64,000 nt of DNA from Malus domestica (taxonomy: Eukaryota > Streptophyta > Magnoliopsida > Rosales > Rosaceae), in contig NC_091664.1 of assembly GCF_042453785.1 (NCBI RefSeq), positions 30,800,501-30,864,500 of the forward strand, in the 5' to 3' direction. Under the pieces are notes generated by a model. It had not been told where the DNA came from and ran no database searches. It saw only the letters and a program-made list of their open reading frames with translations. Shown here piece by piece: positions 10,503 through 21,090 of the stretch. Every line of letters starts with the position of its first letter. Position 1 is the first letter of the stretch. The translations under genes and the position numbers were made by a program.

Positions 10503-13500
10503 ATGGTGAATATGTCATATGGTTTGTTGATTACTATAACTGTTCTTGTTGTTGCCCTTATGGTTTTCGAATCCGAGGGGATCAACGATGAGGGTCAATA
10601 TCTTCTAGAAGTAAAGAGCAGATTGGTTGATCGGTTTGATCATCTTGGTAGTTGGAATCCCAATGATTTCACACCTTGTGGATGGAGAGGTGTGAATTGC
10701 AGCAACGGATACAATCCGGTGGTGGTGTCTCTTGACTTGAACTCCATGAATCTTTCAGGTTATTTGTCTCCGAGCATTGGTGGATTGGTTCACCTGAACT
10801 ATCTTAATCTTTCTTTCAATGAACTGGCTCGGACTTTACCTAAAGACATCGGAAATTGCTCGAGTTTGGAGGTTCTAGCTTTGAATAACAATAAGTTTAT
10901 AGGTCAAATTCCGAAGGCAATAGCTAGACTTTCAAGTTTACGAGTACTGAATATCTGCAACAATAGATTATCAGGGCCTCTCCATGAAGAAATTGGAAAT
11001 CTTTCATCCCTGTCCCAGCTGATTGCGTACTCTAACAATCTTAGCGGAATTCTGCCGCTCTCTCTTGGAAATCTCAAAAGATTGACGACTTTCAGGGCGG
11101 GGGAGAACTTGATATCCGGAAGCTTGCCTGCAGAGATAGGTGGATGTGCGAGCTTGCAGTATCTTGGTCTAGCGGAAAATCAGTTAACCGGAGAAATGCC
11201 TAAGGAGCTCGGGATGCTTGAGAATCTGAGAACATTAATTCTTTGGAGTAACCATCTTTCCGGGGTTATTCCAAAGGAGCTTGGCAATTGTACAAATTTG
11301 GAAATTCTTGCCCTGTATCAGAACAAGCTTGTGGGAGAGATTCCAAAGGAGCTTGGAGACATTGTGTATCTGGAGAAGTTGTATATTTACAGAAATACGT
11401 TGAATGGGACAGTTCCAAGAGAGATTGGCAATCTTTCTCTAGCAACAGAGATTGATTTTTCGGAGAACTTATTGTCAGGAGAGATCCCAGCTGAGCTCAG
11501 TAAGATAGAGGGATTGCAATTGCTTTATCTTTTCCAGAACCAATTCACAGGAGTTATTCCAGATGAGTTCACAAGTCTTACAAACCTGACTAAGCTCGAC
11601 CTCTCTATTAATTTTTTAACAGGTTCAATTCCTACCGGATTCCAGTACTTGACTGAACTGATCATGCTGCAATTGTTCAACAATTCGCTGAGTGGCGTAA
11701 TCCCTCAAGGCCTTGGAGTGTATAGCCGGCTTTGGGTGGTTGACTTATCCGAAAACTTCCTAACAGGGGAAGTTCCTCGTCATCTCTGCAGAAATTCTAA
11801 CATGATATTGTTAAATTTGGGGTTTAACAGGCTCACTGGGAATATACCAAATGGAATCACAAGCTGCAAGTCATTGGTGCAGCTTCGTCTAGTTGGAAAC
11901 AACCTCACGGGGACTTTTCCATCCGAAATGTGCAAACTGGTTAACCTTTCTACAGTGGAGTTGAATCAGAACAAGTTCAGCGGCGCCATTCCTCCGGAAA
12001 TTGGTAACTGCAGAACTTTGCAAACGTTGCACCTTTCGGACAACTACTTCACATCAGAGTTGCCTAGAGAGATTGGTAGCCTCCCACAGTTGGTGATCTT
12101 TAATGTCTCATCAAATTCTCTTTCTGGAAGGATACCGCCCGAAATTTTCAATTGTAAAACACTTCAACGGCTTGATCTTAGAAATAACAACTTTTCAGAT
12201 GCATTGCCAAGTGAGATAGGAACACTTTCTCAATTGGAGCTTCTCAAGCTTTCTGAAAACAATCTTTCTGGGAACATACCAGTTGCGCTGGGAAACCTCG
12301 TGCGTTTGACTGAGTTACAAATGGGTGGCAACTCATTTTCTGGTAGCATCCCAGCTGAGTTGGGTGCCCTTTCGAGCCTGCAGATTGCATTAAATCTCAG
12401 TTTTAACAACCTCTCTGGCGAGATACCTCCTCAACTTGGGAATCTTATCTTACTGGAATTCCTTCTACTCAATAACAACAATTTGACCGGTGAAATTCCA
12501 GGTTCTTTCGAGAATCTTTTGAGTCTACTTGGCTGCAACTTGTCGTACAATGCCTTGACGGGGCCTATTCCTCTGTTACGGCTCTTTCAGAATACGACTG
12601 TTGACAGCTTTGTTGGGAATAAAGAACTCTGTGGCGGTCCTCTTGGTGAATGCAAAACACCACCATCTTCACTCTCTTTTACTCCGGATATGGTGAAGAA
12701 AAACCCCCGCTTGGGTAAAATCATCGCTATCATTGCAGCAGCTATTGGTGGTGTTTCTCTCATGTTGATTGCAATCCTTGTATATGTCATGAGGCGTCCC
12801 ACAAGCGTAGTTGCTTCATTGCAAGAAAAATCACTCTCTTCGCCGGTTCTGGATATGTACTTTTGCCCAAAGGCTGCAGGGTTCACTTTCCAAGACTTGG
12901 TTGCAGCGACTGAAAATTTTGATGAGAGCTATGCAATTGGAAGAGGAGCTTGTGGGACCGTGTACAAAGCAGTCTTACCGAGGGGTCATATAGTTGCTGT
13001 TAAGAAGGTAGTATCCAACAGGGAGGGGAGCAATGTGGATAACAGTTTCCATGCTGAAATTTTAACTTTAGGAAAAATCAGGCATCGAAATATTGTAAAG
13101 CTATACGGCTTCTGCTACCACCAGGGTTCCAATCTTCTGCTTTACGAGTACATGGCAAGAGGCAGCTTGGGAGAATTGCTTCATGGAACATCTTGTAGTC
13201 TTGATTGGATAACGAGGTTCATGATTGCTCTTGGGGCTGCTCAGGGTCTCTCTTACTTGCATCATGATTGCAAACCGAAGATCTTTCACCGTGATATAAA
13301 GTCCAATAACATTCTTCTTGATGATAAGTTTGAAGCTCGTGTTGGGGATTTCGGGTTGGCAAAAGTGATCGACATGCCACACTCTGAGACTATGTCTGCA
13401 GTTGCAGGTTCTTATGGATATATTGCCCCTGGTAAGCTATCTTTTAACTAATCTTAATACAATACTGCTCAGAAGATCAATTGATATAACCCCCGAACGC

Positions 13501-13947
13501 TATCTGTTATAGTACGGATGATTAATGCTATAGATACTGATACATAATCTTTTGATTCCAGAGTATGCATACACTTTGAAAGTCACAGAAAAATGTGACA
13601 TCTACAGCTACGGAGTAGTCCTTCTGGAGCTGCTGACTGGAAGAACGCCTGTACAGTCGATAGAGGAAGGCGGTGACCTGGTAACGTGGGTAAGAAACTA
13701 TTTTCTGCACCATTCTTTGTCTTCAGGAGTACTCGATGCTCGATTAGATTTACAAGATGAAGGTACGGTCTCTCACATGATTAATGTCTTGAAAATTGCT
13801 TTGATGTGCACAAGTACGTCCCCTTTCGACCGCCCGACCATGAGACAAGTTGTTTCCATGCTTATTGGGTCAAATGAGTGGGAAGGACACTTTGAAAGTG
13901 ATTCATCAAATCATGATACCAATTCCATGGATAATACTGAACCTTAA
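10503..13947 (+). CDS. LRR receptor-like kinase (At2g33170-like)
   Basis: Plasma-membrane receptor-like serine/threonine kinase with an extracellular leucine-rich repeat domain; ligand unknown. Exons 10503-13431 and 13562-13947 join in phase within the APE motif (GYIAP|EYAYT), giving 1104 aa. I chose ATG 10503 because it leads directly into a hydrophobic signal peptide (LLITITVLVVALMVF); an in-frame ATG at 10446 would add 19 residues. Order of parts: signal peptide, LRR N-terminal cap with PCGWRGVNC, more than 20 LRRs, juxtamembrane Cys pair, transmembrane segment about residues 739-763, then kinase from about 803. The Gly loop IGRGACGTVY, VAVKK lysine, HRD near 928-930 and DFG at 949-951 are intact, so it should be an active RD kinase. 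Overall it resembles Arabidopsis At2g33170 along its full length, by memory comparison. Confidence 0.92.
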
Positions 13948-14922
13948 TTCCAATTAATCCTAAGTTTTCTGGTGATTTTGGTTTAGCCAGGATGAGTTTT
14001 TCACTTTTAATTGCCAATTATATATACTCATCCCTGTATTATTTAAACAAATACAATAAGCTTCTCCCTGTGCATACACCCTATGGCTTCTCTTCTCGAT
14101 CCATTTACGTGGATAACATGTTCCGTTTTTCATACAGGAAGCAGTCTATATCTGTTATGATCTATATTTGATGAACTTTATACAGTTTTTGATTCATTGT
14201 TTGCTCTGTTATTCAAGTACAATACATACTGTTTCTCCAACGCCCGAAATGTCGTTGACAACTATCAAGCATCTCTTCTCTTGCTGGATCTAATAAACCT
14301 GCCTTGCAGCTCATTGTACGGCAGTGCTCTGATACTTGCAACTATAGCTTCATCTAGACTTACAATTTCTAGTACTGCAAAATATATCAGTAGTTGGAGC
14401 AAGCTCTGCCACTAACTCCCTCATATCTTGTTCCAATCCAGTAGTATCCTCCCTAAACCTTGACAATATCCCCACCTCGGATCAACAAGCGCTCTTTTGT
14501 CGAAATCAGGGTTCCATACTCCTTGACTCTGCCTAATACGCCTGTCATTAAGGTGATCGGAGGTGGTTTGATCATGATGAACATGCTTAGCATTGTCATC
14601 AGTGCCACTGTTCGTCGAAAAAACACAACTTTTGAGCCTATTTACTAGGCCTTTCATATTCGCATTCGCTTTGATCTGCATCCGCCTAATTGATCGGGAT
14701 TGCATGATGTATATCCGAGGCTTAGCTGCCTTGATTGAAAGGGTTAATTTCTCTCTTCTACTACTAGCTAGATAGGTTTAAGATTTGTCTGAAACAATAG
14801 ATAGCTAGGCTTCATGTATATATATTCCCAATTGATGACTAGCTTGGCGGCCAAGTTACTTCCTCTTTGGGGTACTTCTTTTTGCTCACTTGTCTTGATT
14901 AGCGGTTTTTGGTGGTTGATCT

Positions 14923-15073
14923 GGAGAGGTTTTTCAATGTGTCGGGAACATAGTCAGTACACCAAGTTTCATAATACAAGTAGTTGGATATTTGGAAGAA
15001 AAAAAATTCAACCACTTATATTATAACACTTGGTACACCGGACCGTATTCTTGGCGTATTGAAAAAATTTCTC
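14923..15073. mobile_element. MITE, family C (hAT-like), copy 1
   Basis: 151-bp inverted-repeat element with GGAGAGGTTTTTCAATG at one end and the reverse-complement type CATTGAAAAAATTTCTC at the other. The flanks are GTTGATCT (14915-14922) and GTTGATTT (15074-15081), an 8-bp duplication with one mismatch, as expected for hAT-type insertion. Confidence 0.75.
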
Positions 15074-15540
15074 GTTGATTTGGTATTACTCACTTTAGTT
15101 TAATTTTACCATAATCATCATTACTAATTTACTACATCTAAAGATATTAATTAATTATTAATTATAGTTTAGTCTGATCATCATTAATTCATTATATCCA
15201 ATATTAAGTGGTAGTTCTCAATTAATTGTTAATTTTACCATAATCATCATTATATCCAATATTTAACTAGTTCATCATTTAATTCTGCACTCGAGGTTCT
15301 AGCTCGATTCCACCTTCCTTAATATCGCTTGTATAAAAATATTCCCGCAAACGAAAGTCGAATAGTACTCTGTTCAAACTTTGAGGTAGTGTTTTTTAAT
15401 CATCAAATAATCAAAACATGTGTCATCCTTGATATAATTTTGTACAATATAATTTTGTGGTTAATTAGTAAAACAGAGTTAAAAAAGTAGTAATTCACTT
15501 AACAGTTCTGCAGTTCACTCAATCATGTATGGGCAAATTA

Positions 15541-16060
15541 GTAAATCTAAGATAGTTGTTTATTTTTGTCGAAAGAACATATAATTTTATTAAATGAGAA
15601 ACGGCCTCGTACAAGTTACAACAAACATCATAACAAAAAATTGGAATAGACAAGAAGCACATTCAACAATAAGACGAAATATAAAAGCAAAATCATAACC
15701 CACCCTATCAAGCAGAATGCCGCCACCGCCGCAACCACTTCGTCAGCAGCTACAAGAGCAGCCGCCCTAAGAACACCAACTCTGTGTTGAATTCAACGAA
15801 GGTTTCATATCACAAAAGTCTTCAACCCACAACAAGAAAGTATCCCCGGCCCAACCATATTTCGCCACCAAAATCGTCACACAGGAGGGGAGAAGAGTCA
15901 CTGGATCTGAACCACCATCACCTATCTCTGCAAATAAAACCAAAAGGAAAAAGAAAAGAAATAACTAAAGGAGCATCTAGAACACCATGGTTTTGGGCAA
16001 AGCCGCAGCACGCTCCAACTAGAACCAAATCCAGGATAATTGTTGCGCCAAGCATCTAAA
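15541..16060 (-). other. Possible retroelement or transcript-derived fragment, reverse orientation
   Basis: This stretch is more GC-rich than its flanks. Read on the minus strand it ends with TTTAATAAAATTATATG followed by TTCTTTCG, resembling the 3' end of a plant non-LTR element or processed transcript. No domain was recognised in any frame, and the plus-strand ORF inside looks spurious. It is a low-confidence call made mainly to mark the anomaly. Confidence 0.3.
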
Positions 16061-16075
16061 CCGTATATTAATTAA

Positions 16076-16229
16076 GGGAACTTTAATGAAAAACTACCGG
16101 TACTATTCACTTTAATAAAAAATCATATTTTTACACTAAAAAGTCAATCCTGATACTATTCACCTTACCCTTTATTTTGTCCTTATCGTTAAAACTCAAC
16201 GTTTTCAAGCCATTTTCATTAGTTTTCCT
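16076..16229. mobile_element. MITE, family D (MULE-like), copy 1
   Basis: 154-bp element with ends GGGAACTTTAATGAAAA and, in reverse complement, AGGAAAACTAATGAAAA. A 9-bp target-site duplication, ATTAATTAA, flanks it (16067-16075 and 16230-16238). The core contains TTTACACTAAAAAGTCAATC. Related copies lie at 40156-40262 and, split by another element, 48973-49299. The 9-bp duplication suggests Mutator-like transposition. Confidence 0.8.
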
Positions 16230-16455
16230 ATTAATTAAAGGTAACAGACATTGCCAACATGTTTTAGGAAAAGAGAGTAGAAAATCCCAATTATCAAATT
16301 TTAAATGAATCCTTATCGGAGATTAGGAAGTTATTTTAATTAATTAATCCAGGTGAATTAAGGATCAAACTAAAATTAATATTGTCCTTGTAGGTTTAGG
16401 AAATAGTTGGAGCTTCTTCCTTGATCGATAAGGAAGGGGTCTTATTTCCTTTTAA

Positions 16456-16465
16456 AAACCCTAAA
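16456..16465 (+). promoter_or_regulatory. Telobox-like motif upstream of the B3 gene
   Basis: AAACCCTAAA lies about 130 bases before the start codon of the B3 gene. Teloboxes of this form occur in promoters of plant genes active in dividing cells. The motif is seen; the function is inferred. Confidence 0.35.
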
Positions 16466-16596
16466 CCACACTACTTCTGTTACTTGCGCCCCAAATATTC
16501 AAGTAGCATTCGTCTCTGCTATCTCCATTCCATCTTCTCTCACAAACCCTAATCCCAATTAAGAAGTGGTGATCTTTTGAGTTCCAAGAAACCGAA

Positions 16597-17808
16597 ATGG
16601 CGACGAAGATTACGTTGGATTATGTGCGAAAGCTTCAAGTTGAGTCTTTTACAAAGATGTTGGCGGAGGTGAAAGCGGTTGCGAAAAACCGAGACGAAGA
16701 ACTTTCTATGCTCGAACAGAAAGTTTTGCTTGATCTCTTTCAAAACAAAGGCAAGAAATCCACAGAATCGAAGAAGCGGAAAGCTGCTTCTGCTTCTAAC
16801 AATCAGAAAATCAAGAAGCATAATTTCGGAAGCAGCAGCCGAAGCATGCAAGATGAGTACGTATATTATAAGGATTGTGATGAAGAAGATCATGAAAAGA
16901 AAGCGAGGACGAAGAAGCAGAAGATGGCCAAGAAAGCAGAGAGCGTGAAACTATCATCCCCTTCAATTCCTCTACCACCGCCGGAGTTGCCTAAAGAATT
17001 CAAGGAAAAGATTGAATCAATGCATGGTTTCCAAGTGCAATTGATGATCCAGAAGCAACTTTTCAAGACTGATTTGAGCTATGGTCACGACCGTCTCTCG
17101 ATGCCAAGGAATCAAGTGGTTAATAAGCACTTTCTCGGCGAACATGAGAAAAGATTGGAGAACGGCAGAGTGCTGGAAGTGAAAGTAATAGATTCAGGCT
17201 TAAAGGAGCGTAAATTATGGTTGGCCAAGTGGTTTACTCATACCCAAAGCAGCTTTTCGTATGTCCTAGGCAGGGGGTGGAGAACAATTTTGAAGGATGA
17301 GGAGGTTGGGCTTAATGAAAACGATGTAATTCAGGTGTGGTCGTTTCGATATATCGATCCCAATCCTGATATCAAAAAAGAAGGTCTCGGATTCGCACTT
17401 GTTAAGATTAGAGGTGATGTGAAAAAAGACTTCAATGCTAGTACTAGTATTGAGAGGCAGCAAGTAATTGAATCTGCAATTACCAAGAAAGATGTTAATG
17501 GTAGTACAAGTACTGATAGGCAGGAAGCTATCGTATCGCAAGTGATCAAGAATGATGAGATGGAAACAGATGCCAATGTTAGTACGGGTACCGAGATGCC
17601 GGAACCGGTTGACTTGGCGATGATCAAGAAAGAAGAGAGGAAAAAAGATAGTATTTGCAGTACCGCCAGTGAGGAGGCTATTGAATCATCTAAGGCCAAG
17701 AACAAGAGTCTGCAGGCAGCGGTTAAAGCCATGAAGCATGTCAGCCTAAACCTCAAGTTTAGAAATGTAACTTTTAGACAAATTAAGACTTATGTTTCTG
17801 TTGTGTAA
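16597..17808 (+). CDS. B3/DUF313 domain-containing protein
   Basis: Single-exon 403-residue putative nuclear DNA-binding protein. The N-terminus (about 1-60) is helical and charged, followed by a Lys-rich stretch with KSTESKKRKA and RTKKQKMAKK (likely nuclear localisation). The DUF313-type linker LPKEFKEKIESMHG is near residues 128-142. The B3 fold follows at about 150-270, with LSMPRNQVVNKHFLGE, WLAKWFTHTQSSFSYVLG and the closing DVIQVWSFR. It resembles the At2g31720/At5g24050 group, whose targets are mostly unknown. The C-terminal 120 residues contain three to four degenerate repeats of a KKDxNxSTSxxRQExIxS pattern. A broken copy lies directly downstream, so the locus has duplicated in tandem. 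Confidence 0.82.
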   Translation: MATKITLDYVRKLQVESFTKMLAEVKAVAKNRDEELSMLEQKVLLDLFQNKGKKSTESKKRKAASASNNQKIKKHNFGSSSRSMQDEYVYYKDCDEEDHEKKARTKKQKMAKKAESVKLSSPSIPLPPPELPKEFKEKIESMHGFQVQLMIQKQLFKTDLSYGHDRLSMPRNQVVNKHFLGEHEKRLENGRVLEVKVIDSGLKERKLWLAKWFTHTQSSFSYVLGRGWRTILKDEEVGLNENDVIQVWSFRYIDPNPDIKKEGLGFALVKIRGDVKKDFNASTSIERQQVIESAITKKDVNGSTSTDRQEAIVSQVIKNDEMETDANVSTGTEMPEPVDLAMIKKEERKKDSICSTASEEAIESSKAKNKSLQAAVKAMKHVSLNLKFRNVTFRQIKTYVSVV

Positions 17809-18109
17809 AACGATCCTTAGTCTTCATTGAGGGTTACTTTTGTTCATATTTTTATGGAAGAGATTAGATGGTTTATGTTATTATTCTTATGTATTTTTCC
17901 ACAGTAAGTGATTCTTAACATTTGAAGAGTATATATGTTTCAATTACGGGCTAGTTTCATTTAAGGTCATGTTAACAGCAACTAAACCTCCTGTGCATAT
18001 ATTAATGTGTGCTGTAATGCAATCTTCGGAGACGGAAAAAAGAATGTAGCTAGGTTAGTAGGATCACTTGTATTCAAATGTACAATGACCTTTTCTCTAG
18101 TACTTGTAT

Positions 18110-18600
18110 GGCCATCTACTCCATTGATTCTTGGCTTCTCCCGAAAGCAGTGAGATCCTATATGCCGCGTGATCAAGTGATCAATAAGAACTTTCTGGGC
18201 CAAGACGATGAAAGGTTGAACAACGGAGTAATATATGTGAGAGTAGTAGATCCATGCTTAATGGTGCATGACGATTTAGGGTTGACCAAGTGGGTTACTC
18301 AAACCAAAAGCAGCTTTAGCTTTGCCTTAAATAAGGGTTGGAACTCAATTTCTACGAATAAGAAGGTTTTTTTGAGTTAACAATCCCGATCTTGGCAACC
18401 AAGAATCTCTGGGCTTGGCAGTGGTTAAGCTTAAAAAAAATGTTAATGGTGGTGCTAGTACTACTGATATGCAAGAAGCTGCTGAATCGTCGATGATGAA
18501 GAAAGATGAGGAGGGGAAAAAAGATACAAACGGTTGTAGTAGTAGTCGTGGTGCTAGTGCCAGCGAGGAAGTAATCGAATCATCCACGACCAAGAAGTAG
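18110..18600 (+). pseudogene. Degenerate B3-domain gene copy
   Basis: A second B3 copy about 300 bases downstream of the intact gene. It lacks the N-terminal helical region, starts abruptly inside the B3 domain (MPRDQVINKNFLGQDDERL) and runs to a stop at 18378-18380. Homology then continues in another frame from about 18383 (NPDLGNQESLGLAVVKL), with the segment for the end of the B3 fold missing, and stops at 18600. It retains the C-terminal Ser/Thr/Lys repeat (VNGGASTTDMQEAAESS). The missing segment and frame change indicate a pseudogene, although a short protein from ATG 18108 cannot be excluded. Confidence 0.75.
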
Positions 18601-19403
18601 AAACGCAACACTTGTGAAAACTGAGACTGCTGTTTCTGTTTTGTAGATACTTTAACTTTTAATGAAGGAATTTTTTTTTTGTTCACATTTTTATAGAAGA
18701 TTATATTTGACGGTTCAATATGTGATTCTTAAGTTCTTTTTTGTTGTATGTTATATTCTCAATTTATTGATGGATAGATGATTTTCTGGATGTGTTTATG
18801 ATGTAACGATGAATTTCATATTTTAAGGATTGATTTTGTATTAGTTTTTCTGTAGATTAAAACATACCATGTTGGTAAGTTCTTAGTCTCATGTTATTTT
18901 CATGGAGATCGATATCCATTTTCCAATATATGGATGGAAAATGAAAGCGTTTGACGTTAGCTCTCTACAAACCACAAAGTGAGCTCTCCTCTACCTCTAG
19001 TAGTCCCTGAAGTGGTGCTGCTGCTATGTCCATACATTATACTGCAATGATTCTTGGCTCGGCATGGCCGATAGCAGTTAGTTTCTGCCACTTCCTAGCG
19101 ATTTCGACGGGCTTCTTTGCTCCGATTGTGAGTCGAGGGAATGTGTTAACTCTGGTTGTGAGACGATGGAATGTGGTGATTGTGTGCTTGCTATAGTTAT
19201 GGCTATTTTTGGTTATGTATCCATAAAGGCTTGCTGTGGAGACACAATCAGCAGATTAAGGGATAATATTACATTAGGGGTGATATATCTTTTATTTTTC
19301 TGCTAATTAATGTGGATTTACACGTTAATCCATGCTACTTTCATGGAGAACCATGTGAGCAGTTACTAGATCACTAGTTAATCAATACGAACACTAAAAT
19401 TAG

Positions 19404-19720
19404 ATGAACGCTCCGTATTCAGGTTCACCAAAATGGATCCGTATGAGACGCGAATTTAGGGTGTTTTCACCAAAATACAGAACAATTAATACAGTGTATT
19501 CTCAATCTCTATCTCAATTACAAAATCTAACTCACAGCAGCTTGGTTAATTACTTGGTAGTCAAGTTACTTGCTTTTTGGCTTCTCTTACTTGTTTGTGC
19601 TTAGATACTAATTAATATTGCTGTCAGTCAGTTAGTCAAAATTAACCGACTTCAAAATATTCACTCCTCCTAGTTGTAATAGGCAAGTAAAAATCCCACA
19701 CCATTTAGGACATTGTGAAC
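19404..19720 (+). repeat. Duplicated upstream block, copy 1
   Basis: Shares ordered segments with 19795-20217: the words AACGCTCCGTATTCAGGTTC, ACTTGGTAGTCAAGTTACTT, TAGTTGTAATAGG and CACACCATTTAGGA have close counterparts in the same order in the second copy. Confidence 0.65.
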
Positions 19721-19794
19721 CACAAAGTAAAGATTAATTAAAATTACATCTAATTTATAATATACTAATTGGATATATGGATTTTGTTTATTTG

Positions 19795-20217
19795 AGAAAT
19801 GGATCAACGCTTTGCATTCGGGTTCATCAAAAATTCAAAATGGACCCATGTGAGACTCAAAATGAAAATTTTCATTATCTTGCACGAGCAGATGACATGA
19901 GACGAATAATTATACCCAAGAATTTTATTTATTTATTTATTATGTGTAAGTATTTAACATAAAATCAGAAAATTGTATGGTGCATTCTACATCTTAGATG
20001 ATCAACAGCACGTATATTAATCACTTGGAAGTCAAGTTACTATTTTTTTCCCCATCTCTCGTACTTGCTTTTGCTCAGCTACTAATTTACGTTGCAGTGA
20101 GTCAAAATTAAACTGACTCCAAAACACCCACTCCTTGAAGGAAAAGGAAAGAAAAAAATTTGACTCCTCGTAGTTGCAATAGGACATGAAAAATCCGACA
20201 CCATTTAGGAAATTACA
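19795..20217 (+). repeat. Duplicated upstream block, copy 2
   Basis: Diverged second copy of 19404-19720, ending about 70 bases before the ankyrin start codon. It contains AACGCTTTGCATTCGGGTTC, ACTTGGAAGTCAAGTTACT, TAGTTGCAATAGG and GACACCATTTAGGA. This copy is positioned to act as the promoter of the ankyrin gene. Confidence 0.65.
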
Positions 20218-20283
20218 GCCACCCCTTACATTACTTAATAGATGGTTCAGTTTTGTACACAATAATTTGGCAAGAATTTACCA

Positions 20284-21090
20284 ATGGATCAAACACTGTA
20301 CGAGGCTTCTCATGCAGGAAACATGCTACTGCTCTCGCGCCGAAACACCAATGGCGGTGGCGGCCAGCGTGACGTTTGCTTCCTTAACAAGACCTGTTTC
20401 GCCGAATTAAGAAACCAGGGCGGCTTCACTCCGATGCACATAGCGTCTGCGAACGGATACTTGGACATTGTGAAGGAGAATCTTTGCCGCTTCGGAGCGA
20501 CAGTCTGCCATCTCAGAGGAGGAAAACGTGACTTGACTCCTCTCCATTGCGCTGCCATCTGCGGCCGCGTTGAAATACTGAAAGAAATCATCTCCGCTTG
20601 TCCTGAGAGCCTTGAAGACGTAACCTTAAGCGGAGAGACCGCCTTTCACCTTGCTGCTAAAAACAACCGAGTCGAAGCGATTCATGTTTTGGTGGAACTG
20701 ACGGTCGACTCACCAATGATCACGGTAGACATGAAGAGGAAGATCCTTAACATGAAGAACGTAACGGGGAATTCAGCTCTTCACGTTGCCATCACTGAAC
20801 GGCGGCACGAGGTGGTGAGATGCTTGGTTGGGAGTGGAGTTACGGAATTAAATGATGTGAACGAGTGTGGTCTCACGGCTCTTGATCTGGTGCTGCGTCT
20901 CCCCAAGATTAGTAAATCATCGTACGCCGAGGATAAGAAAACGGAGGATGTTCTTCGCAGCGGCGGAGCTTTGAGAGGGCGAGACTTGGCGGCAGTTAAC
21001 TGGCTTTACATGCCATCAAAGGCAGAGGCCCGCCGTTCCGGGTTGCGAAAAAGAGTGACGCGGCCGGGTCAACTCTCGATCGTTTATTGA
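20284..21090 (+). CDS. Ankyrin repeat protein, shortened (BDA1/ACD6-type family)
   Basis: 268-residue single-exon ankyrin protein. The N-terminal LYEASHAGN box is typical of plant ankyrin proteins of the BDA1/ITN1/ACD6 group. Clear repeats follow: GGFTPMHIASANGYLDIVKE, LTPLHCAAICGRVEILKEI, GETAFHLAAKNNRVEAIHVL, GNSALHVAITERRHEVVRCL and a last partial CGLTALDLVL. Members of this group usually have one more repeat after the N-terminal box, then a PGG domain and membrane helices, and are around 430-600 aa. Here a Gly-rich segment replaces the first repeat and the protein ends without a PGG domain. It is either a diverged short paralogue or a gene in decay. A role in defence is known for relatives but cannot be read from this sequence. 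Confidence 0.7.
   Translation: MDQTLYEASHAGNMLLLSRRNTNGGGGQRDVCFLNKTCFAELRNQGGFTPMHIASANGYLDIVKENLCRFGATVCHLRGGKRDLTPLHCAAICGRVEILKEIISACPESLEDVTLSGETAFHLAAKNNRVEAIHVLVELTVDSPMITVDMKRKILNMKNVTGNSALHVAITERRHEVVRCLVGSGVTELNDVNECGLTALDLVLRLPKISKSSYAEDKKTEDVLRSGGALRGRDLAAVNWLYMPSKAEARRSGLRKRVTRPGQLSIVY

Larger units (their letters stand above)
13948..16596. other. Intergenic region between LRR kinase and B3 gene
   Basis: Contains the kinase 3' UTR, an unexplained minus-strand coding-like stretch (about 14421-14705), two MITEs (14923-15073 and 16076-16229) and a GC-richer fragment at 15541-16060. The rest is AT-rich DNA with repeated TAATCATCATTA-type words at 15110-15270. No intact gene seen. 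Confidence 0.55.
18601..20283. other. Intergenic region with possible third B3 relic and duplicated block
   Basis: Around 19025-19080 a short stretch (ATGATTCTTGGCTCGGC, followed by GATAGCAGTTAG) resembles the start of the B3 pseudogene (TTGATTCTTGGCTTCTC, AAAGCAGTGAG), possibly a third relic. From 19404 to 20217 a block of about 320-420 bases occurs twice. No intact coding region was recognised. Confidence 0.5.

Noticed and set aside
16679-17756. Additional ORFs overlapping the B3 gene in other frames
   Set aside because: Low-complexity shadows of the Lys/Ser/Thr-rich B3 protein.
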